Shown: positions 10,530-19,109 of the stretch, piece after piece | How the letters are laid out: every line of letters starts with the position of its first letter | How positions within the stretch are numbered: position 1 is the stretch's first letter | Assembly: GCA_003427395.1 (NCBI GenBank) | Contig: BFEA01000073.1 | Span: 545,135-573,570 of the forward strand | Length of the DNA: 28,436 bases | Source of the DNA: Chara braunii | Lineage: Eukaryota > Streptophyta > Charophyceae > Charales > Characeae | Direction: 5' to 3' | Translations under genes and position numbers: made by a program | The notes under the pieces: generated by a model | The model's input: the letters and a program-made list of their open reading frames with translations, nothing else | Database searches by the model: none | Told to the model about the DNA's origin: nothing

Positions 10530-11843
10530 CTACTCACTCATCTCCTCCTGGTTTTGCCTGTACAGCTGAGCCCTACCTCCATCGGCAGATCGCTCTACTA
10601 CCCTACCTTGCCTATCATACATCTTTCCTCCACTCCTCGTAACTTTCCCTTCAGCCAGGTCCTTTAAGAACTTAGGACACTGCAAGGCTCGATGACCTTC
10701 CTTTTTGCAAAAGAAGTAGGATGCGTCAAACCACTTCTTGAACTTCTTCTTCTCCCTCTGAGACCCTGGTGATGATGGTGCCTCGCATGCCTCTCTGCCC
10801 AACCCGTAACTTTGAGGCACGTCCGTAGGCTCTTCAGGTCCTGTCCCCAACTCCTGAGTACAAGGCCCTGGTCGTATCCCAACCTCCTTTGGCCTATACT
10901 CAGGCGTATCCAACCTTTGGGGTCTTCCCTCGATGATGCTCTCTATCGCAACCCCCATCTCACTCTCAGGAGGCTCCTCTATCCTCTGCTCAGGTGAAAA
11001 TAAGTTTGCCTCCTCCTGCATCATAGTGTGGACCACTTCGAGAAGCACATCCATAGACCCTTCTGCTGAGCCCTGGACTGGTTCACTACTGGCTGATGGC
11101 AGCCCCTCCTCAACTGATAGTGGCATGGTGGGTTCCGCTGCTTCTATAGGCAGTGTGGCGAGTTCAATAGGGGCTCTGAACTCGAAGGCCTCTCTCTCCG
11201 CCTCCCTCTTGGCCTTCGCCTCCTCAGGCTCCAAGATGGCTCTTCCCATGGACGATCCCTGTTGAGGCTCAGCTGCGGATGGCTGTCCTGATAAGCCATG
11301 CCCTGCCTGTCTCTGCTCTCCCTGTTGGCTGCTCTCTGCCCTATCCACTCCACCTCGAGGTTGTTGCCTCAAGTCCTGGATAATGGCAGCCTGACTAGCC
11401 ACCAAAGCCCAAAGTTCTCGGACCTCAGCCTCAACTGCCTCCAAACGTATTCCATGACTCATCTCCTTCATCTTCTTTCCTCTCAGATCAGCTTCCAACA
11501 TCATATACCTGTCAAAGGATGTCTTGGACAGGAAGCGGATCTTTCGGTCCAAGTACTCATCTGCTTTCTTCGAGGTCCCAACTTCCGCCTTTTCTGGAGC
11601 CGTCAATCCCTCGCCATGTTGGTCTAGGAACTCATCCCACATCTCCTTGATTCCGTATGGCTTGGGTGGTGGTGGGCCTGATGGCTGGTCTGGGAGTGTC
11701 CCTGCCTCTTCCAATCTCTGTCTCTCCTGCCAGATTTCTTCCAAACGTTTTCCTACTCTGGCCCGATTTTCCTCAGCCGTCTCCCCTGCTGGCATTCTCT
11801 CTCTCGTGCGGCGGCCGGCTCTCTCCGGAATCTCCGCTCCCAT
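10530..11843 (-). CDS. gag2, C-terminal ORF with degenerate zinc knuckle, 437 aa
   Basis: The longest intact frame in the window, starting MGAEIPERAGRRTRERMPAG. The ATG at 11843 lies just after a frameshift from the upstream linker (about 11845-11870), so it is probably the C-terminal part of a longer protein. In order: basic/acidic N-terminus, KPYGIKEMWDEFLDQHG (about 61-77), a conserved-looking helical block DEYLDRKIRFLSKTSFDRYM (about 95-114), coiled-coil segment EAVEAEVRELWALVASQAAI (134-153), Gln/Glu-rich disordered middle, basic KKKFKKWFDAS, then YFFCKKEGHRALQC (10718-10677, residues 376-389). That is a CCHC knuckle whose first Cys is Tyr (TAC for TGC/TGT). The tail MYDRQGRVVERSADGGRAQL is basic. 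Likely an RNA-binding Gag-type protein expressed in addition to gag; function inferred only. Confidence 0.65.
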   Translation of the reverse strand: MGAEIPERAGRRTRERMPAGETAEENRARVGKRLEEIWQERQRLEEAGTLPDQPSGPPPPKPYGIKEMWDEFLDQHGEGLTAPEKAEVGTSKKADEYLDRKIRFLSKTSFDRYMMLEADLRGKKMKEMSHGIRLEAVEAEVRELWALVASQAAIIQDLRQQPRGGVDRAESSQQGEQRQAGHGLSGQPSAAEPQQGSSMGRAILEPEEAKAKREAEREAFEFRAPIELATLPIEAAEPTMPLSVEEGLPSASSEPVQGSAEGSMDVLLEVVHTMMQEEANLFSPEQRIEEPPESEMGVAIESIIEGRPQRLDTPEYRPKEVGIRPGPCTQELGTGPEEPTDVPQSYGLGREACEAPSSPGSQREKKKFKKWFDASYFFCKKEGHRALQCPKFLKDLAEGKVTRSGGKMYDRQGRVVERSADGGRAQLYRQNQEEMSE

Positions 11844-11869
11844 ATCTCTCTCTCAGCCTGGCGTGGCTC

Positions 11870-12667
11870 CTAGAGTGGCTCTACCGGTACGGGCTCCTCT
11901 AGGTCAGGGTGCTCAAAGGCGTGTGCAGTCAGATGCATGTCAATCATAACGAGGGCCTCCCTCCTCCGGTCAGCTCTTTCTCTCTCCATCTCCACCCCTC
12001 CTCTTGGCGTAGGGACCGTCTCAGGTGGTGGTAGTGGGATCCCCCCTCGCTGTGATCCCTCCTCTCTGTTGTGTGTGCTCTCAGGCGTACTCCCAAGTCT
12101 CAGCCCCACAGCTGGCGTCTGAGGGGGAGTATCCTCCTCAACCTCTATCACCTCCTCCCCTGCATGCCCCCTCTCAGTACTCGGCCTCCTCTCTCGCTCA
12201 GGTCCCTGGGCCTCCTCTCGGGGTGCCTCCTCTGCTGGCTCGTCACGTCTCTCACTTACCGGCGGCACTCTCCAGTAGGAAACGTCCAAGTGTGCCTCCA
12301 ACTCCTACAGCAGTTCTCCAGATACTGGCATCTCCTCCCGTGTGCGCAGTGGAGATCCTCCCAGTCCACCCTCAGTAAAGCGATGGAACTCCACCGGTCC
12401 CAACCCGCACTCAGGATATGCCCCTCGCCCCTCAGTCCCAGGCACCGACTCCTCCTTTCGCCTGGCAAGTGTCGTTCGTCCTCCTCGAGATGGCCTGGCC
12501 TCACTGGGTTCATGGTCCCTCTGCCTCTTGCTCCTCTGACGTCTCTCTACTCTGGGCTGAGGCGGCTCTGGCCATCGGAATGCCTCTCTCAAGTGTGTCC
12601 TGCAGCTCTCCCAATCTCGAGTCATATCCCTGATCTGTCTGGCCAATGGCCTCTCCGCCTTTCTGGT
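11870..12667 (-). pseudogene. gag2, charged linker region
   Basis: Same phase as the capsid-like part, separated only by two TAG stops (12668-12670 and 12305-12307). Open runs are 12646-12305 and 12301-11870. The first ends the capsid-like part and becomes Arg/Gln rich (ERRQRSKRQRDHEPSEARPS); the second is Glu/Pro/Arg rich (EEVIEVEEDTPPQTPAVGLR) with a Met-rich helix near the end (RREALVMIDMHLTAHAFEHP). Low complexity and charge indicate a disordered linker. The complementary plus-strand frames here, up to 202 codons, are long only because the minus strand lacks TTA/CTA/TCA-type codons, and are shadows. Confidence 0.55.
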
Positions 12668-12994
12668 CTACAGGGGTAACCTTCTTGCCCACTCATCCCT
12701 CAATATACCCTGACCATGCATGAACTGCTCAAAGGCGGGAATGAACTCCTCTGCATTCCTGATCTCCAGGCGGATCGGTCTCCCGTCAGGCCCCACAGGT
12801 GATGGTCGTAACTCCTGCATCCTCGGCTTCACCTCTGGCCTCGTCCTTGCCTCCCTACGAATCTGTGCAATGGGCTCCGCGAACCTGCCGGCTCCTCTCA
12901 GCCTCTCGATCAATTGGGTCATAGCCCAGCCCATATGATCTGCATACGCCCAGAACTCGTCCAGGAAGAACTCAATATCCCCATCGTCATACAC
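12668..12994 (-). pseudogene. Second gag-like module (gag2), capsid-like N-terminal part
   Basis: 108 codons open on the minus strand, downstream of integrase. The first codon is GTG in mid-frame. The start DIEFFLDEFWAYADHMGW resembles the opening helix of plant Gag capsids (FLxxFEAYAxxxGW). Near the end FEQFMHGQGILRDEWARRLP, continuing past a TAG (12668-12670) as ARQIRDMTRDWESCRTHLRE, gives the W...L..AF pattern of the retrotransposon gag family. It is clearly different from the 5' gag of this element. Position after INT is where some Tat-lineage elements carry extra ORFs of unknown role. The capsid call is from pattern only; moderate confidence. Confidence 0.55.
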
Positions 12995-13267
12995 TGGCGT
13001 ACTCTCTCGGTGGTGAGACCCATGCCGCTCGTACCCTTCCTGATGCTCCTAACGGCCTCCGTGGCGGCCGCGTCCCCCTCCCTCCTCTTGGCATGGCTGT
13101 CGTCGTAAAGTCAGACCCGCACAACAGGTGAGGGGGACAACAGGCACACATTGGGGTAAGCAAACACGTGGTAACTAAAGCCGGCTCAGGTCAAACCAAA
13201 CGCATACAACATGCGTCCTATCTAATCTACACATCCTATGATCCCTACTCTAAGGAAGCTAGATCAT
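12995..13267 (-). other. Spacer between integrase and the second gag module
   Basis: About 270 bases in element sense. A minus-strand ATG at 13094-13092 (MPRGGRG...) opens an Arg/Gly-rich frame that resembles an N-terminal leader of the next gene but is out of phase with it; a G-run (about 13070-13080) makes a one-base slip plausible. In the gag2 phase the upstream codons also look coding (RHGGR, EHQEGYERHGSHHRE) with one TAG. A CAG lies just 5' of the ATG and could be a splice acceptor for a separate mRNA, but I cannot show a matching donor. Confidence 0.4.
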
Positions 13268-13839
13268 CTATCTTACCTCTTCCCTTGCCACAAACTTCTT
13301 CAGCCTCGCTCCCGACACCCAATCCTTCCATTCGGTCTCATTTAGTTCTTCAATCTGGTATACGCTGAAATTTCCACATCGCACTATCCGATAGGGACCT
13401 AACCACCTCTTGTCGAGTTTCCTGGACCATTGCTTCTCCAAGGATGAATCATACAGGAGTACAACGTCCCCAACTGCCAAGGGTATTTTCCTTACTCGCG
13501 CCGACTGGTCCCAACGAGCCTTATCCTCCATACGACTCCTCTCCACTTGGTTGGACGCCTCCTTAATTTTTTCCTCTATCGCGCCCACCTGCCGCGCTCG
13601 AATATCGAGCAACTCCTCAAAAGACAGATTGACTTCCTGATCCTGACTCCTCCAAGTCTTTAGGAAGCTCTCGATCGGGAAGGTAGCGTGTCTCCCATAC
13701 CACAGTGTGGCCGGTGTGTATTTAGTGGTCCTTTTCACCGTAATATTCTCGACAAAGAACGCCGCCCTCAGGTACCTTGGCCACTGATTAGGCCTACCCT
13801 CAGTCCACTTAGCCAGAAGGTTCGTAATGGTGTTGTGTC
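13268..13839 (-). pseudogene. int: Integrase C-terminal domain with GPY/F module
   Basis: Read in the shifted phase, the minus strand continues directly from the core as TITNLLAKWTEGRPNQWPRY and YTPATLWYGRHATFPIE (standard integrase helix and PxxLxYG motif), with 156 open codons from 13738. Then comes an amphipathic helical stretch and the GPY/F module: KLDKRWLGPYRIVRCGNFSV and YQIEELN, ending SGARLKKFVAREEVR before TAG. GPY/F is typical of Ty3/gypsy and retroviral integrases and helps multimerisation. I searched the tail for a chromodomain and saw none, so a chromovirus assignment is not supported. Confidence 0.88.
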
Positions 13840-14616
13840 CTACTCCACTGGAGCGTTCGCCTGGGGGTGTGCGGCCGTGGTGTAATTAGCTACCACGCCG
13901 TACCTTGATAACAACTCTTGTACTTCCCGGCAGGTAAACTCCGACCCTCTATCCATTACAAACTCTCTGATAAAGGGATAGCGTAGGTAGTACTCCTCGA
14001 TACCGCTAACCAAGACCTGCCCAGTCTTTGTACGAATGACCCGCCCATCCACAAAGCTAGACATGTTATCACGCGCATCGAAGATGTAGTTGTAGCGATG
14101 ATCCGCAAGTGGCATAAAGAGTAGGTCGAGATGTACTACGACCCCTACTTCCCTTTCCAGCCTCGGATGCAACGAATCTCCTGGCCTCAGACGAGACCGC
14201 TCTTGACAGGGTACGCAGGACCGACAAAACTTACCAACCATCTCCATCATCTCATCCGAATAATATAGCTCACTTATCTTGGCATACGTGTCATGAACTC
14301 CTCGATGTCCTCTCACAATGTCATCATGAAGTGCAACTATAATGTCAATCTGACGGTTCCTGCCGCATACGACCCTCCTAGGATTTCTCACTTGCCTCTT
14401 CACGAAAAGATGACCATCCCTTACCAAATAGCGTTGCATCATCCTTTGGGCCCTATCGCTTGCATCTCTGTTCCGCATTTCGCACGATTGGAGAAGCCCC
14501 AGTTCCAGGTAGATTCCATCATACTCCTCTATACGGAATGCCTCTTTGATCTCTCCCTCCTCAAACTCGTCATCCTGACTCTCTGGCACCACATCCTCAT
14601 TCTCAGTCGGGTTCAA
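13840..14616 (-). pseudogene. int: Integrase, zinc-binding and catalytic core
   Basis: 258 codons open; the first codon is a TTG inside the polyprotein frame. The N-terminus is acidic, followed by RYLVRDGHLFVKRQ. The HHCC zinc domain is seen as LHDDIVRGHRG (His97, His104) and CRSCVPC (Cys131, Cys134). The RNase H-fold core has Asp164 (VVHLDLLFMP), Asp222 (FVMDRGSEFTC) and Glu258 (HPQANAPVE), a DD35E spacing exactly as in retroviral and Ty3 integrases. It inserts the cDNA into nuclear DNA. The frame ends at a TAG right after Glu258. The C-terminal domain follows in another phase, so a single small indel at about 13840-13850 truncates the protein at its last catalytic residue. Confidence 0.93.
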
Positions 14617-14621
14617 CGAGC

Positions 14622-15002
14622 CTACCTGATCAAAATTTCTTGCACAAGCGTATTGACGAGGATGTACATCCCTCCCATCAATTCCTCGTGTTTCTCTACC
14701 CGATCTGGCCCCTCTTCTATTGTTCTCACCTCCTCTACCAGACTATTCGTGCCAGTCAGTGCCAACTTCATCATCCACTGAACATCTTTGCCGCCCCATG
14801 GATCTTCCTCTTCGAAATGCTTGAGTACCAGCTCTGCCTTCCGTTCATACCCACTTGGCGCATGCCAGATAGGATGGCCAACGCAGCTAAGCACTCACGG
14901 GGACCACTCATTGATGTGAAGACGGATATCCTCTTCCTGATCTAGGAAGCCATCAACTGGGGGCGTGTTCTCTACCGCCTCCCCCGCTTGCTTGTCCTAG
15001 TT
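14622..15002 (-). pseudogene. RNase H to integrase linker
   Basis: In phase with RNase H. Acidic translation (EAVENTPPVDGFLDQEEDIR) with a TGA at 14895-14897, then a 90-codon open run 14894-14622 (HPIWHAPSGYERKAELVLKH, VEEVRTIEEGPDRVEKHEEL) ending at TAG 14622-14624. Integrase lies in another phase, so a frameshift separates them near 14620. No catalytic motif is visible; many plant Ty3/gypsy polyproteins have a spacer here. Confidence 0.55.
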
Positions 15003-15419
15003 GATAGGGCTCAGCCTGTCCGCCCTGTTCTTATTCCCGGGAATTCGTTCCAACTCGAAATTAAACATCCAGATGTACGTCAACCATCTGACAACAGTCG
15101 GATCCGATGGAACATAATTCCTTAGGGAATAGGCCAGAGCAGTCGGGTCCACTCTCAATATGAACCTCCTGCCAAAGATATAGTTTCAAAAGATTCGCAG
15201 ACAGTGGAGGACCGTGAGAGTCTCTCTCTTGAACTGAGAGTAATTTCTCTCAGTCGTACAGAGAGTTCGACTCTCAAATGGCAGCGGTCTCTCTTTCCCT
15301 TTTGTATCTGTTTGGATCAAAACTGCACCTAAGGCGGCCGGTCCAACATCCGTTTCAACAATGAATGGCCTTGTCTCTGTGGCATCATAATCCGGTGCCC
15401 CCAATACCAACCCTCCTTC
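15003..15419 (-). pseudogene. RNase H domain
   Basis: RNase H degrades the RNA strand of the RNA:DNA hybrid during reverse transcription. The four acidic positions can all be seen: Asp in PFIVETDVGPAALGAVL, Glu in RNYSQFKRETLTVL, Asp in ILRVDPTALAYSL, and Asp in PGNKNRADRLS, equivalents of the TDAS, ERE/L, TDH and ADALSR motifs. A TGA (15186-15188), most simply from CGA, splits the domain after LHCLRIF. The second half (SDPTVVRWLTYIWMFNFELE) continues in phase. A TAG follows shortly after the domain (14997-14999). The residue set is complete, so only nonsense mutation has inactivated it. Confidence 0.87.
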
Positions 15420-15778
15420 TCTAAACTATTCCTTCATTTCTGCCATCACTCTCTCCTACTCTTCACCCCAGACCCACTTCTGATCCTGACGAACCAATTT
15501 TCTCAGGTGCTCAGTCTTGGCAGCGAAATTTTTGACGAATGCCCTCCAAAATCCACATGTGCCACAAAAGCTTTTAACATCAGTTATTGAGCGGAATAGT
15601 ACTGGTCACTCAATAATCTTGTTCGTCTTCTTTACGTCCGGCCGACGGCCCTTCTCACTACAGACGAACCCTAAGATAGTAGTTTCCCTCATGAGTGTTT
15701 AGATTTGGCCCCACTCGCAGTGAGATAATGCTCTTCAAGCAGGTTCAAGACTTTCTCAAGGTCCTGAATATACTGCGC
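15420..15778 (-). pseudogene. RT thumb/connection
   Basis: Minus-strand translation starts at the left edge of the inversion with AQYIQDLEKVLNLLEEHYLT, the helix that follows the YxDD loop in Ty3/gypsy RT. A frameshift near 15697 leads into MRETTILGFVCSEKGRRPDV, SITDVKSFCGTCGFWRAFVK (like the IRxFLGLxxYYRRFI segment) and LRKLVRQDQKWVWGEE. Three stops interrupt it: TGA 15606-15608, TAG 15456-15458 and TAG 15426-15428. It runs in the same phase into RNase H. Confidence 0.8.
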
Positions 15779-15783
15779 CGCAC

Positions 15784-16206
15784 GAGCCATGGAACTTGAG
15801 AGGGGCGCGATATCCTAATCCTGACGAAGAGAAGAAGGTGGTTGATTAACTCGACGGCAAGATACGTACGCATGTCGCCGATTACTCAAGTGGGTCGTAC
15901 GCATCCCCATGGTTTTGTTTCATCAAACCCAATGGAACGCTGCGATGGGTACAAGATCTGCAGTGGCTGGATGCGGTGACTATGCGAGATGCGGGAGGAT
16001 TGCCAAATGTGGATGCGCTGTCAGAATCCTGTGCTGGAAGGCCTATAATTTCACTTAGAGACCTTTACTCCGGATATGACCAATTTTCGGTTTACCCGCC
16101 AGAAAGGCCAGTGACGGAAATGCATACACCTCGAGGGCTGATCCATATGAATGTGGCTCCGCAAGGGTGAACCAACGCAGTAGCAATGGTTCAGCGGGCC
16201 ATCCAA
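15784..16206 (+). pseudogene. Inverted RT fingers/palm fragment
   Basis: Unlike all other element genes, this RT piece reads on the PLUS strand. From 15784 it translates through PWNLRGARYPNPDEEKKVVD, a TAA (15847-15849), then SYASPWFCFIKPNGTLRWVQ (equivalent of the ASPVVLVKKKDGSWR region), DAGGLPNVDAL (equivalent of PLPRIDDLL), ISLRDLYSGYDQFSV (motif A with the first catalytic Asp, like FSKLDLRSGYHQI), RPVTEMHTPRGLIHMNVAPQ (like [20 protein letters not shown]), a TGA at 16168-16170 and TNAVAMVQRAIQ. The YxDD box that should follow is not found on either side, so the inversion was accompanied by loss of sequence. Junctions lie at about 15779-15784 and 16200-16206. Confidence 0.85.
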
Positions 16207-16927
16207 CCTGTCGCGCTCCTCATCACTAAACGCGTAGGCACGATGCCTCTTTTTCATTAGTTCTATCATTAGAGCTCTTTCCTGGGGCAGTAGGAAGCCA
16301 GACGCTCTCATATTATCAACTTCCATTCGTTCTCTTCGTTGATACGATATGACCCTGTTGAGGCACTCTCCTTCATCTGTCGTATCAACCCTCGCTCCCG
16401 CTCATAATATACTTCATCATCTTCGGTAACGAGGACGGGGACTGGGCGACACTTTTTGTCTATCGTCTTGTACCGCCTTTGGGAACCCTGCTTGAGTCGT
16501 CCCTTAAAAAAGGTCGGCTTACAGCTTGTGCTTGCATCGATGTCGGGTTCCTCCCTCCCCCTGGAAGTCGATACACCAACTCCAACTCCCCAGCCTGGGG
16601 GCATTCCAAGACTTGCTCCCTCAGTGCCGGAATGGCGTCTGGATCCACCATCTCGTGCGTTGCCACTATGTCCATGGCCTTATTCATGTCCAACAAGTTG
16701 AGGGAAAATGCCTCGATTCTTTCCTCCTCTTCTGGTTCTGCAAGTAGTCTCCGGCGCTCGGCCTCTGACTCCTCAATCGTGAATGAACCCGGATTGGGTC
16801 GGTTCCTTATGCTTCAAGGCCCTGTATTCCTGCAGGTAATCACTTCATAATTCCCGCAGGCAAGGTCACACATGATAAGGATCAGAGTCCCATCGTGTTT
16901 GTTAAACATCAATGTCTCTGTCTTACA
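16201..16927 (-). pseudogene. PR-RT linker and N-terminal RT region
   Basis: Beyond the TAA the same frame continues (FNKHDGTLILIMCDLACGN), crosses a TGA at 16814-16816, then an acidic stretch (EESEAERRRLLAEPEEEE) and a 78-codon open run 16696-16460. A frameshift near 16530 moves coding to the 16604-16308 frame (RYKTIDKKCRPVPVLVTEDD). Another near 16315 moves it to the 16326-16051 frame, where LPQERALMIELMKKRHRAYA and FSDEERDRLD resemble the segment that normally precedes the RT fingers in plant Ty3/gypsy polyproteins. The sensible minus-strand reading stops abruptly at about 16201, the right edge of the inverted RT fragment. Codons after that point in the 16326-16051 frame are antisense shadow. 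Confidence 0.65.
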
Positions 16928-17311
16928 TTAGAAAGATCTTCCCAAGAGAATCCCGTGATCCACATGAGGCATAACAAAGAAGCACAACCTGGCCTTTACT
17001 CTTCCAACCTCGATAAGTACATTCGAGGTTGTCCCGCAAAACACCGCTTTGCAGTTGGCTTCATGCAGGATACCGCAATCCGAGTGGTCTATCTCCAATC
17101 CGAACCTGACCGCGTCAGCCTTCCGGATAATATTCATTTCCTCTCCCGTGTCCACCATGGCTGAACACTTGGAGCCCTTTACCACCAGATTCACCGTGCC
17201 ACAAGCTACGCACTTCCAGTCCATCTTTGTCCCCATCTTTGTCCCCATCTCTGCCCACTCTGCTTCTTTAGGTAGAATCATACTTAGATGGACACTGGCT
17301 ACCAGAGGCCA
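16928..17311 (-). pseudogene. pro: Retropepsin-like aspartic protease (PR)
   Basis: The open stretch from 17281 carries the active-site motif CSAMVDTGEEMNII (Asp44-Thr45-Gly46), the counterpart of the Ty3/gypsy DTGAxxN signature, and ends in ILLGRSF, matching the conserved ILLGRPW-type flap/C-terminal motif. About 65 residues separate the two, usual for a retropepsin monomer, which acts as a homodimer to cut Gag-Pol. Two Cys residues (CVAC) precede the domain. A short tandem duplication (GTKMGTKM; plus-strand repeats of TTTGTCCCCATC near 17225-17250) lies just upstream. A TAA at 16928-16930 interrupts the frame directly after the last motif. Catalytic residues are intact, but the reading frame around it is not. 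Confidence 0.88.
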
Positions 17312-17312
17312 C

Positions 17313-17914
17313 TACAACCTCCCCTTCAGTCCGTCACGGAGCTTAGGTGCCGACGCCAAAATCTCCTTTAGGGTCATAAGGTCGTTGTGACCCTCCAACA
17401 ACCTATCAATCACCTTTTCCACATCGAACCCTTCTTCCAACCGGACCCCATACTTTTTCTTTTTGGGCGGCACCTCGCGCAGGATTGGCTCGACTTCCTC
17501 TCTGGCCTCTCTCTTTCTAGCCCTTTGTTCCGCCCTCTGATCTTCCTCTTGGCGCAGCCTTTCATCCTCTTCTTCCTCCTTGTCAGCATCCTCCACTTCT
17601 ACGGCTTCCGTCCTCTTTTCTGGTTCAGGTTCTTTTCGAGGAGGCTCTTGGCTTGCACCGGCTTTAGCCTGACCTCGGGTACGAGCAGCCTGCACCAGCC
17701 TTCCCTGCGGCGTAGGAGGTCTGATCATCATCCCTGATCGTGGACCTGATCCCACGGTGGTCACCCCGGGTCGTCCTGGCATGGATTCTGGGCCGGAATC
17801 ATAGAGGAAGACCTTGGGGATGTTGGCCCTCCATTCCTTCACTCCTTTACAGAGGTCCACCAACTTCTGTTGGTACCTTCCCACCTTCCCTAATAGGTCT
17901 TCCATCTTCCCCAA
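17313..17914 (-). pseudogene. gag-pro linker, coiled and highly charged
   Basis: A 200-codon open stretch between nucleocapsid and protease, in the same phase as the protease (17281 is 211 codons downstream of 17914). The initial codon is a TTG in mid-frame, not a genuine start. The protein begins with a short helical segment (KMEDLLGKVGRYQQKLVDL), passes through a Pro/Gly region, then a long Glu/Arg tract (about residues 90-150, including DADKEEEEDERLRQEEDQRA) that should be helical or coiled, and a Lys run (PPKKKKYG) with nuclear-signal character. It ends FDVEKVIDRLLEGHNDLMTL... and stops at TAG 17312-17314, after which the same frame runs on into protease. I know no enzymatic domain here. 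Confidence 0.65.
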
Positions 17915-18345
17915 ACCCCCGCCCGCAGCCTTTGGGTCACCTCCTCATCACTCCCCACTTCCTCCACTCTAATTGGAGGATCCTTTTTCTCCTGCCATAA
18001 CCTGAACGTGGCAGGCGGTGCTTGTCGTGCAGCTACCCTTCTTTGGGCTTCCGCCCTCACTCCGCCAAGGACCTTCCTGCCAATGTACTCTCCGAACTGA
18101 TCGTACATGTTGCCATCCATGTTGGAGTAGATCAGTCCCACTCTTTCATCCTCCCGCCTTGTATTGCAGAACTGTATGGTGTGACCTTGCTTGTCACAAT
18201 GTTGGCATATGGCGATCCTCCAATCAAAGCGGGTTCTCCCGCTTCCCTGGCTCCCTTGGTTACCTTGATTTCCCTGGCCCTGGTAACCTTGGTTATCCCA
18301 TTGACCTCCTCGACCACCACCATTTCTGCCGCGTCCTCTTCCACC
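17890..18345 (-). pseudogene. gag: gag, nucleocapsid with RGG box and CCHC zinc knuckle
   Basis: In the corrected phase the minus strand encodes an RGG-type stretch, several NQG/SQG repeats, then a perfect zinc knuckle CQHCDKQGHTIQFC (18207-18166; C-X2-C-X4-H-X4-C), followed by MDGNMYDQFGEYIG and an Arg/Ala-rich tail. CCHC knuckles bind the genomic RNA for packaging and strand transfer. No Met opens this frame, so it is visible only as a continuation of gag. It ends at a TAG at 17890, where a second frameshift at a G-rich run (about 17915-17930) moves coding into the frame of the next entry. The knuckle is unequivocal; the exact frameshift positions are approximate. Confidence 0.85.
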
Positions 18346-19109
18346 GGACCACCGCCTCTCCCTCCATTCCCCTGACTTCCCTGGCCTTGATTACCCCCAC
18401 CTGCAACGCTACCTTGTGAGCTTGGTGCGGGCGCTGGGGGTGGCGCCATGGGCTGGGCCTGAGCGGCGGGGTAGCTTGGAGGCGGCATACTCGCTTGGGG
18501 CCCAACGTACGGTACCACCAGGCGGGGCGGAGCCGGACTTCCCCATGGCACAAAAGTATTGTACATAGGCCAGGGCCACTGCCCGAATGGTGGTACCCAC
18601 ACTTGCGAGGGTCCCGTGCTACTTGACGGAGCCGACGCACTTGGTGGCGCGACTACCACTGTCTGAGGCACCTGCCCTTTTCCTTACCCTTGCCCCTCTT
18701 GAGCTAAGTTGCGCTGCTTGCGTAGTGCCTTCGAGAGGTGTTGTGGCACAGACTCTTCCTCTTCCCACTCTTCTTGAGCATCTTCCTCTACCACTGGTAC
18801 TTTTCCCTTACCTTGGACCACCGTCACTACCTTTTTCTGTATTACCCCATCTTTCCCATAGCCCAGTTCCGCCATCTCGTTAGTGACAATCCTTCTCACC
18901 TCCGGGGTTCCCGACGCTGTGGCATCCCTTTCCTTCCGCTTACGCCTTTGCAGGCGCATCTGGTGTTGTTCCACCTCGTCCAAACTCCCTTCTGCCACGC
19001 CTTTGTCAATAGTGGCTCACGTAAGTTTATCGCTTCCTCCTCCATGACTCGTTAGTTCTGCTGCCTCCGCGGCGGTGAGCAGCCCCAGAAAGTTAGCACA
19101 TTGGGCTTC
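18345..19109 (-). pseudogene. gag: gag, central acidic and proline/glycine-rich linker
   Basis: Direct continuation of the capsid frame after its TAG, in the same phase. It covers an acidic, Arg-rich segment (open from 18998 to 18684, including VVEEDAQEEWEEEESVPQHL), a TAA at 18684, then a Pro/Ala/Ser-rich segment from 18671 (TFVPWGSPAPPRLVVPYVGP) running into GGGNQGQGSQGNGGRGGG. Near 18345 the sensible frame shifts: upstream the Gly-rich translation is in one phase, downstream it continues as RGRGRNGGGRGG in another. A single small indel explains this. The open frame reported to 18132 in the old phase beyond this point is read-through in the wrong phase. The region is the flexible linker ahead of nucleocapsid. 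Confidence 0.7.

Noticed and set aside
12071-12679. A 202-codon plus-strand open frame and several other long plus-strand frames over 11298-12679
   Set aside because: They lie exactly opposite the gag2 coding frame. The composition (Leu/Ser/Pro-rich, no domain) is that of an antisense shadow of a Glu/Arg/Gln-rich gene.
13268-13450. Chromodomain after the integrase GPY/F module
   Set aside because: The frame ends soon after SGARLKKFVAREEVR; no aromatic-cage pattern of a chromodomain was seen before or after the stop.
16051-16200. Minus-strand coding continuing through the inverted segment (LNHCYCVGSPLRSHIH)
   Set aside because: The plus strand of the same bases encodes clear RT motifs, so the minus frame here is antisense read-through.
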